Notes under the pieces: model-generated
What the model was told of the DNA's origin: nothing
What the model saw: only the letters and a program-made list of their open reading frames with translations
Database searches by the model: none
Program-made: the position numbers and the translations under genes
Source of the DNA: JBBRYW01 sp038237235
Lineage (GTDB): Bacteria > Actinomycetota > Thermoleophilia > Gaiellales > Gaiellaceae
Assembly: GCA_038237235.1 (NCBI GenBank)
Contig: JBBRYW010000080.1
Coordinates: 1 to 14,836 of the forward strand
Direction: 5' to 3'
Length of the DNA stretch: 14,836 nucleotides
Shown here: one piece after another, positions 6,379-10,902 of the stretch
Position numbering within the stretch: the stretch's first letter is position 1
Layout: each line of letters starts with the position of its first letter

Positions 6379-6951
6379 CTAGCCCGCGCTGGTCAGGTTC
6401 GCGACCCTGATCGCGGTCACCTTGATACCCTCGGCCCGGGTCTTCGCCGAGGCGGCACACTGGAACTCGACGGTCCCGGCGGCCGCAAACTCGTGCACCA
6501 CCAGACTCGGCACCGTGACGCGCTCTCCCCCCATGAAGTAGGACCAGGTTGCGTCTGTATCCGTGCCCGCGGCCAGGGTGCAGTGCGCCGCGTCGTCCAG
6601 GGCCGACGTGGTGAACCAGGCCTTAGCCCAGATCACGTACTTGCCCGCCTGTGGGATGCTCAGGCTGACGAGCGTCACGGGAGTCGCCGCGAGCGTTACC
6701 TTCGCGACCGAACGTGAGTAGGCATCGCTCGGGCCTGCAGGCCCGGCCTTTCCGGCAGGACCGCGGGGGATCTGACCGGGCTTGAAGTCCTTTTTCTGGA
6801 GCGACGCGTCGATCACCTGTGTGCTGCCGACGCTGTTGGCAGGTGCGAGGACGCTGACGGCGGCGACGCTCGTGCCCCCGAGGGCGATCAAGAGGGCGAT
6901 GCTCGCGACGACGATCGCGGGCGATGGATGAAACCGTGCGATGGAGCTCAT
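6379..6951 (-). CDS. secreted collagen-like protein (copy 2)
   Basis: The 190-aa product starts MSSIARFHPSPAIVVASIALL, an export segment, then LAPANSVGSTQVIDASLQKKDF. A short Gly-X-Y run follows (GPAGKAGPAGPSDAYSRS). The globular domain has PQAGKYVIWAKAWF, a cysteine in AHCTLAAGT and another in FQCAASAKT, and ends VTAIRVANLTSAG. It matches copy 1 along its whole length but has fewer collagen triplets, indicating tandem duplication with repeat-length change. ATG 6951 has AGGAGG five bases upstream. It follows the 16-cysteine gene by 59 bp, so it could belong to that operon. Function unknown; a cell-surface role is inferred from export and collagen repeats. Confidence 0.85.
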   Translation of the reverse strand: MSSIARFHPSPAIVVASIALLIALGGTSVAAVSVLAPANSVGSTQVIDASLQKKDFKPGQIPRGPAGKAGPAGPSDAYSRSVAKVTLAATPVTLVSLSIPQAGKYVIWAKAWFTTSALDDAAHCTLAAGTDTDATWSYFMGGERVTVPSLVVHEFAAAGTVEFQCAASAKTRAEGIKVTAIRVANLTSAG

Positions 6952-6956
6952 GCCTT

Positions 6957-6962
6957 CCTCCT
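6957..6962 (-). promoter_or_regulatory. Shine-Dalgarno AGGAGG of collagen-like copy 2
   Basis: AGGAGG lies five bases before ATG 6951 and fixes the start of copy 2; the leader around it resembles that of copy 1, supporting duplication. Confidence 0.85.
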
Positions 6963-7010
6963 TGTGTGGATTGACGTTCACAGCAGTGCGAGCAGCAGGA
7001 GACCGGGGCC

Positions 7011-7631
7011 TCATCCGCAATCGCTGTCCGAGGAGCAGCAACCCTGGCCGGTTTTGCTGCAGCCGATGGCGCAGCAGATGCGGTTGCCCGGGACACCGGA
7101 CTGGGGGCAGCACTTGTCGCCCCGGACGCAAGACACCTCGCCGCAGGTGTTGCGGCTCCCCCCTCCTCCACCGGGCGGAGGCGGAGAGCCCGGCCCGCCT
7201 GGAGACCCCGGCTTGCCCGGTGACTGCTTCTTCTTGCGCTGCGGGCAGTGCCTGCGACAGAAGGCCCGACTTGCGCTCCGTTCGCTGGCTGCCAGCCGGT
7301 AGCAGAGGATGCTGTCGATTACGCTCTCCGCGCTGTAGTTGCCGCAGTGACTGAGGATCCGTCCAACGTAGGACTCGGCCGCCTTCATGCACGCGCCGTT
7401 CGACCCTCCGACGCACAGATCGTCCAGGGGTGTCGCGGCAGCAGGTGAGACCCTGAGGGTTCCGACACCCGCAAGCGCCAGCACGCCAAAGGCGCCTTGG
7501 CGCAGGAGCTCGGCACGACCCAGAGTCGGCTCGTCCCCGGGCTCTGCAGCGCGCGATGCCTGCACGGGGGCGGCGCGGTGGGTTGGGTCGACGAGCGCCC
7601 GTGCCAGCCGATCGAGCCACTGGCCGGTCAT
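7011..7631 (-). CDS. exported 16-cysteine protein with a Pro/Gly linker
   Basis: The 206-aa product starts MTGQWLDRLARALVDPTHRA. A hydrophobic export-like segment follows at about residues 43-64 (LLRQGAFGVLALAGVGTLRV, then AAA). The twin-arginine expected in this type (N-terminal LARAL helix, then RRxLL) is degenerate: GRAELLRQ. The mature part has six cysteines in a helical domain (LCVGG, GACMK, SHCGN, ILCYR, FCRRHC), a Lys patch, a linker PGKPGSPGGPGSPPPPGGGGG, and a tail with ten cysteines (CGEVSC, KCC, ICC, GCSKTG, GCC, DCG). An even total of 16 suits disulfides. ATG 7631 overlaps the previous stop (ATGA), which sets the start; the frame is open to 7694. The coupled MauE-redoxin two genes upstream is a plausible oxidant. 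Function unknown. Confidence 0.8.
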   Translation of the reverse strand: MTGQWLDRLARALVDPTHRAAPVQASRAAEPGDEPTLGRAELLRQGAFGVLALAGVGTLRVSPAAATPLDDLCVGGSNGACMKAAESYVGRILSHCGNYSAESVIDSILCYRLAASERSASRAFCRRHCPQRKKKQSPGKPGSPGGPGSPPPPGGGGGSRNTCGEVSCVRGDKCCPQSGVPGNRICCAIGCSKTGQGCCSSDSDCG

Positions 7632-8113
7632 TGCTTCGGCTTCGTCCCGAACTTTGGAATCTTCGGCTTCGGAGGAGGCTCGGGGCACCCCCACGGGCAG
7701 CCGAGCGCCCTGTCTGCGGCGAGGAGCTCTGCGCGCGCTCGGCCGAGCGACTGGGTCACGTTGCGCTCGTCCGGGCTGACACGTGCACTCGGCTCGGCGT
7801 AGGAGACCCAGATTCGGCGAAGCCTCGTCAGCCCCGCAACGAGGTTGTCGAGCCCCTCAATGGCGTGGGAGCGGGCTGGATGCCGGATCAGCCGGAGCGC
7901 GGTCAGCTGCTTCCGCAGCTCGCCCGCGTGGGCGTTGGCGGCGTCGAGCGCCTCGATGGCCGCTACCGGGAGGTAGTTCGCCGCGGGGTTCGCCCGACGC
8001 AGAGCGGCGCCCATGCGGTCGAGGTCGCGGTCGATCCGGCGCAGACCGCCGCCGAGCACGGCCCTGATCACCCCGGCGTTGTCCGCTCGTGCAACCGGTG
8101 AGTCACTGGACAC
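7628..8113 (-). CDS. helical protein of unknown function with CPWGC motif
   Basis: I do not recognise this 161-aa protein. It has no signal peptide or membrane segment. It is rich in Ala, Arg and Leu with long predicted helices (IRAVLGGGLRRIDRDLDRMG, AIEALDAANAHAGELRKQL, and SLGRARAELLAADRALG). The C terminus is different in kind: CPWGCPEPPPKPKIPKFGTK, with a C-x3-C pair and a Pro/Lys tail. The GTG start at 8113 overlaps the end of the MauE-redoxin gene by 11 bp, and its stop overlaps the next ATG (ATGA). It is therefore tightly embedded in the operon between the oxidoreductase and the cysteine-rich protein. A cytoplasmic partner or chaperone of the cysteine-rich product is possible but unproven. 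Confidence 0.75.
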   Translation of the reverse strand: MSSDSPVARADNAGVIRAVLGGGLRRIDRDLDRMGAALRRANPAANYLPVAAIEALDAANAHAGELRKQLTALRLIRHPARSHAIEGLDNLVAGLTRLRRIWVSYAEPSARVSPDERNVTQSLGRARAELLAADRALGCPWGCPEPPPKPKIPKFGTKPKQ

Positions 8114-9128
8114 CGACGATCACCTCCGATGGGCTGTCAACTGCCTGCGCCACGAGCGCCGCGACGGCGTCGGCGCCGGCCGCGACCTCGCTCGCGACGC
8201 TGCCGTCGCGGTCGATCAGCACGGCCATAGGCGTTCCGGCGGCCCCGTAGGCGAGGGCGAGCTGATGGTCCTCCTGGCGGAGGACGATGGTGAGGTCGTG
8301 CTCAGAGGCGCGAGCCCGGTTGTCCTCGAGGCTTCCGCTGGAGACGAGGGCGACCACGAGCTCCCCGGCACGCTCCTGCTGCCAGCGACCCACCTCGGGC
8401 AGCAGCGCCGAGCACGGGCCGCAGGCCGGGTCGCTGAAGAGGAGCAGGACCGGCTTGCCTTCCGCTCGCAGCGACGCAAGCGTCACCGGCGTGTCCTCGA
8501 GGTCGGGCAACGTGAACTCCGGCGCCGCCGCGCCGACCGGCAAACCGGCAGGGGCTTCCTCGTCCACGCCCTCGTCGAGCGCCTCGAGCCGCGCGAGGGC
8601 ATGCCCGTGGCGGCGCAGGAGGACGACGAAGAGAGCGGCCTGTGTAACGGAGACGAGCGCGAGGACGCCGATCGTCGCGAGGAGCGGATTGCGCAGCCAG
8701 GCGATGGCGCTCGGGCCGGGGTCGCTCCACCCGACCGCGACCACGAACGCCGCGAGGCCGATGAGCGCGCCGTTTCGCACGAGCGTCGCCGGGCCGATCG
8801 GCTTCGCGTGCACCGCTCCGAAGCAGTTGCAGGGAGGCCGGCGCCCGCGGGCGAGCTGGGCTGCAACCGCGCCGGTGAAGGCGACGAGGAGCGCAAGCGC
8901 CGCCAGCGACCCGTACGGCGCAAGACTCGTCGGAAGCAGGGCGGACGCCACGGCGAGCTCGGCTGCCGGAAGCAGTGCCGCGCCCGGAACCGCGGCGCGT
9001 CTCGGGAGGCCGAAGCCGACGAGCATCTCCCGGACGGCCGGCCGGTCGGCGAGCTTCGCGGCGGCGGCGCCGGCGAGCACGCCCGCGAGCAGCAGCCTCA
9101 GAAGGAGAACGAGGATCGCGATAGTCAT
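8103..9128 (-). CDS. MauE/DoxX-like membrane protein fused to a TlpA-like redoxin
   Basis: The 341-aa product has four or five membrane segments in residues 1-171, with a MauE-type CNC motif (PPCNCFG, Cys100 and Cys102). A linker (about 176-200) and a thioredoxin-fold domain follow: AAPEFTLPDL (201-210), redox site DPACGPC (Cys236 and Cys239), and a cis-Pro loop GTPMAVLID (298-306). In methylamine utilisation, MauE (membrane) and MauD (redoxin) are separate and help form disulfides in the small subunit of methylamine dehydrogenase; here they are one chain. I infer electron or disulfide relay between the CNC pair and the CGPC pair on the outer face. ATG 9128 overlaps the previous stop (ATGA). 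Genes on both sides encode exported proteins with cysteines, the likely substrates. Confidence 0.88.
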   Translation of the reverse strand: MTIAILVLLLRLLLAGVLAGAAAAKLADRPAVREMLVGFGLPRRAAVPGAALLPAAELAVASALLPTSLAPYGSLAALALLVAFTGAVAAQLARGRRPPCNCFGAVHAKPIGPATLVRNGALIGLAAFVVAVGWSDPGPSAIAWLRNPLLATIGVLALVSVTQAALFVVLLRRHGHALARLEALDEGVDEEAPAGLPVGAAAPEFTLPDLEDTPVTLASLRAEGKPVLLLFSDPACGPCSALLPEVGRWQQERAGELVVALVSSGSLEDNRARASEHDLTIVLRQEDHQLALAYGAAGTPMAVLIDRDGSVASEVAAGADAVAALVAQAVDSPSEVIVGVQ

Positions 9129-9148
9129 CGAGCGAGCGTCCTGACCAC
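9125..9148. repeat. 24-bp direct repeat, copy at end of paralogue B
   Basis: The 24 bases starting tcatcgagcgagcgtcctga are identical to 9733-9756. They include the last codons of each paralogue and the overlapping ATGA junction with the next gene. This marks the unit of the tandem duplication and could promote recombination between copies. Confidence 0.85.
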
Positions 9149-9736
9149 CCGCACCGAGTCGCTGCCTGTAACGGTGGCAAGCACCTGGGCGCCCCGCCGA
9201 CCGCTGCGGTCGACGGTCGAGCAGCTGTAGGCGAAGAACAGGTACCCGTTGTGGCCGATCTCGCGGAACTCTCCCACGCCGAAGCAGAACGCCGTCTGAA
9301 TTCGGTGCGTTCTCGCCCAGGACGAGCGCACGAGCGCGCTCCCGGCCCAGAGGGATTCCAGTGTCGGAGATCCCTTCGGAACCGGTCCGATGCCGTGGTC
9401 GGGCTCGAGCTTGCCCGCGACGATGCTGGCGACGCGAAGCCACTCGGGTCCCAGCGCCCTGGCCAGCACGACGCCTGACTTCCCGCCCACCGCAACCCGA
9501 CAGCGGAACGATGGGTGCTGCGTGAGCGCCTCGGACTGGCGTGCGCGTCCGATGCCGGTGCAAGCGGCCGCCGTGACGCCGTTTCGCCGGCCCCAGGCGG
9601 ACTGGACGAGGATGTCGGGCGCTCTCGAGTCCCTCACCCCAGGCCCGGGCGCGGCGACAGCCGTACTCGCCGAGCCAGCCGAGGTGGCACCGAGGACGAG
9701 GACAGAGGCGGCGAGCGCGAAGCGAGACGATCTCAT
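9125..9736 (-). CDS. secreted four-cysteine protein (paralogue B)
   Basis: The 203-aa product has a Sec-type signal peptide, MRSSRFALAASVLVLGATSA, with likely cleavage near TAVAA-PG. The mature part has four cysteines (AACTGIG, FRCRV, AFCFGVG, YSCST), enough for two disulfides. Shared landmarks with its upstream neighbour are SxWGRxN near residue 47, GIGPVPKGSPTL near 118, RTHRI, and an identical end VRVVRTLAR. I do not recognise the family. The ATG at 9736 overlaps the paralogue's stop (ATGA), and its stop overlaps the MauE-redoxin start (ATGA). The pair is a tandem duplication; a 24-bp stretch is repeated at both 3' ends. Exported disulfide-bonded substrate of the neighbouring oxidoreductase is inferred. 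Confidence 0.82.
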   Translation of the reverse strand: MRSSRFALAASVLVLGATSAGSASTAVAAPGPGVRDSRAPDILVQSAWGRRNGVTAAACTGIGRARQSEALTQHPSFRCRVAVGGKSGVVLARALGPEWLRVASIVAGKLEPDHGIGPVPKGSPTLESLWAGSALVRSSWARTHRIQTAFCFGVGEFREIGHNGYLFFAYSCSTVDRSGRRGAQVLATVTGSDSVRVVRTLAR

Positions 9737-9756
9737 CGAGCGAGCGTCCTGACCAC
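9733..9756. repeat. 24-bp direct repeat, copy at end of paralogue A
   Basis: Identical to 9125-9148, about 608 bp away, at the corresponding place in the upstream paralogue. Confidence 0.85.
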
Positions 9757-10350
9757 GCGCACCGCCTTCTTCCCGGTGGCCGTCACGAGCACCTGGGCGG
9801 CCCGCGCCTCCCGCTGATCGAAGGTCGCGCAGCTGAACGAGAAGAACAACGGCGACGCGACGCCCCTGTCACGGTACGGCCCGACTCCGTAGCACAGTGC
9901 CCGACTGATCCTGTGCGTCTTGCCCCAGGATCCGTTCTGGAGCGCGATCACGGCCTCGAACGCCGCCAGTGCCGGAGTCCCCTTCGGAACCGGGCCGATG
10001 CCGCGGTCGCCCATGAGCTTGCCGCCGGCGACGCTCACGACGCGAAGCGACTCCGGACCGATCACCTTGGCGACCACGACGCCCGCCGGCGCACCGCCCA
10101 CCTGAACGTGGCAGCGGAACGATGCGTGCGTCATGCCCTCGAAGCCTTTCCGGCCTCGGCCGAGGCCGGTGCATTGGGCACCGCTGACGTGGTTCTGGCG
10201 TCCCCAGACGGAGTAGGTCAGGACGTCGTAGCTGCTTTCGTCGTACATCCACGGCGACGGCGCGGCGGTGCCGAGCGTCGCCGAGACCAGCCAGGTCGCT
10301 GCCAGCACGACCACGAGGGCCGGGAGAGCGACGAATTGACGAGGGTGCAT
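9733..10350 (-). CDS. secreted four-cysteine protein (paralogue A)
   Basis: The 205-aa product begins MHPRQFVALPALVVVLAATW, a signal peptide ending near GTAAPSPW. Four cysteines match those of paralogue B (AQCTGLG, FRCHV, ALCYGVG, FSCAT), with SVWGRQN, GIGPVPKGTPAL, KTHRI and the same VRVVRTLAR ending. I do not recognise the family; it looks like a small beta-rich secreted domain with two disulfides. The start is clear: AGGAGG five bases upstream of ATG 10350. That Shine-Dalgarno shares its first base pairs with the stop codon of the preceding gene (TAGGAGG), so translation is likely coupled. The stop overlaps the start of paralogue B. Confidence 0.82.
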   Translation of the reverse strand: MHPRQFVALPALVVVLAATWLVSATLGTAAPSPWMYDESSYDVLTYSVWGRQNHVSGAQCTGLGRGRKGFEGMTHASFRCHVQVGGAPAGVVVAKVIGPESLRVVSVAGGKLMGDRGIGPVPKGTPALAAFEAVIALQNGSWGKTHRISRALCYGVGPYRDRGVASPLFFSFSCATFDQREARAAQVLVTATGKKAVRVVRTLAR

Positions 10351-10355
10351 CCTGA

Positions 10356-10362
10356 CCTCCTA
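10356..10362 (-). promoter_or_regulatory. stop codon merged with a Shine-Dalgarno (TAGGAGG)
   Basis: The TAG stop of the barrel-like gene (10362-10360) runs into AGGAGG (10361-10356), which is five bases from ATG 10350. This is a typical coupling device and ties the first gene to the rest of the operon. Confidence 0.8.
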
Positions 10363-10830
10363 GTAAGAATCTGCTCGGTCGCCAAGGAAGAGGACCCCGA
10401 GCTGGTGATCCGTCAGCTCGCCGGTGTCGGCGAGCAGGAAGTTGGAGACGATGCGCCCGGTCGCTCCCGCGAAGGTGCCCGCCCCGCCGTCGACGTCCCA
10501 GGCGGCGGCGCCGTGCCGGAGACCGGGCTCCTGCGAAGGGACGAGTGTTCCCTCCCCGGCGCTTCGGAAGCGCAGCGTGTTGCCGTTCCCGAAGCTGATC
10601 GTGCCCACCTCCTCGAAGCGACTCTCGTCGAGGAAGGTGAGACGGCACTCGAGATGCGCCTCCTCCCCCTCGCGGGGCTCGAGCCGGCCGTGGACGCCGT
10701 CCGTGTCGATCTCGGTGACGAGCGCCGAGCTGGGCGCGGTCGCGCGGGCGGTCAGCACTCCCGGCGACAGCCGGACCGAGTGGCCGCGGAAGTGGATGGA
10801 GAAGGCGGCGTGACGCATCTCCGCCAGCAT
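10360..10830 (-). CDS. barrel-like protein of unknown function, first gene of the operon
   Basis: The 156-aa product has no signal peptide or cysteine cluster; its only cysteine is in HLECRLTF. It is beta-rich with LTFLDESRFEEVGTISFG, then GNGNTLRFRSAGEGTLVPSQ, then GAAAWDVDGGAGTFAGATGR and IVSNFLLADTGELTDHQLG. The Gly-rich GGxGxFAGATGRI-SNF pattern recalls small lipocalin/allene-oxide-cyclase-like barrel proteins, which may bind a hydrophobic ligand; this is my impression only. Two ATGs are possible, 10830 and 10818, and neither has a good Shine-Dalgarno, so the start is uncertain. It opens the operon, 72 bp from the divergent LuxR regulator, and is coupled to paralogue A by a merged stop and Shine-Dalgarno. 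A soluble sensor or ligand-binding role is speculative. Confidence 0.7.
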   Translation of the reverse strand: MLAEMRHAAFSIHFRGHSVRLSPGVLTARATAPSSALVTEIDTDGVHGRLEPREGEEAHLECRLTFLDESRFEEVGTISFGNGNTLRFRSAGEGTLVPSQEPGLRHGAAAWDVDGGAGTFAGATGRIVSNFLLADTGELTDHQLGVLFLGDRADSY

Positions 10831-10864
10831 GCGCCCGCGCCCCAGGCCTTCGCCTCGGGTATTT

Positions 10865-10894
10865 CCCTAGTCCTCGTCCCGCGATGGAGTAGGG
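10865..10894. promoter_or_regulatory. imperfect inverted repeat in the divergent promoter region
   Basis: ccctagtc (10865-10872) and gagtaggg (10887-10894) match as inverted arms at seven of eight positions with a 14-base spacer. The right arm covers the candidate -10 of the regulator gene. This could be an operator for the LuxR protein serving both directions. It is the only such element I found in the 72-bp gap, and a single copy carries limited weight. Confidence 0.3.
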
Positions 10895-10895
10895 T
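10890..10895 (+). promoter_or_regulatory. candidate -10 (TAGGGT) of a leaderless LuxR transcript
   Basis: TAGGGT is followed by seven bases and then the GTG start at 10903. No Shine-Dalgarno is present. Spacing fits a leaderless mRNA, as for the genes starting at 1002 and 1544. The -35 is not recognisable. Confidence 0.35.
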
Positions 10896-10902
10896 CAGAG
10901 CA

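Noticed and set aside
7011..7631. Methylamine dehydrogenase light chain
   Set aside because: The protein lacks tryptophans in its cysteine-rich part, so the tryptophan tryptophylquinone cofactor cannot form.
7632..7694. Longer start for the 16-cysteine protein
   Set aside because: ATG 7631 overlaps the upstream stop (ATGA) as at other junctions in this operon, and MTGQWLDRLARAL fits the known N-terminal type.
8013..9230. 405-codon plus-strand frame
   Set aside because: It is antisense to the MauE-redoxin gene, which has clear CNC and CGPC motifs.
9913..10902. In-frame extension of the LuxR reading frame by 330 codons
   Set aside because: It is antisense to two well-supported operon genes, and the conserved ATPase opening (LIGRERELR) begins at 10904-10906; GTG 10903 is the natural start.
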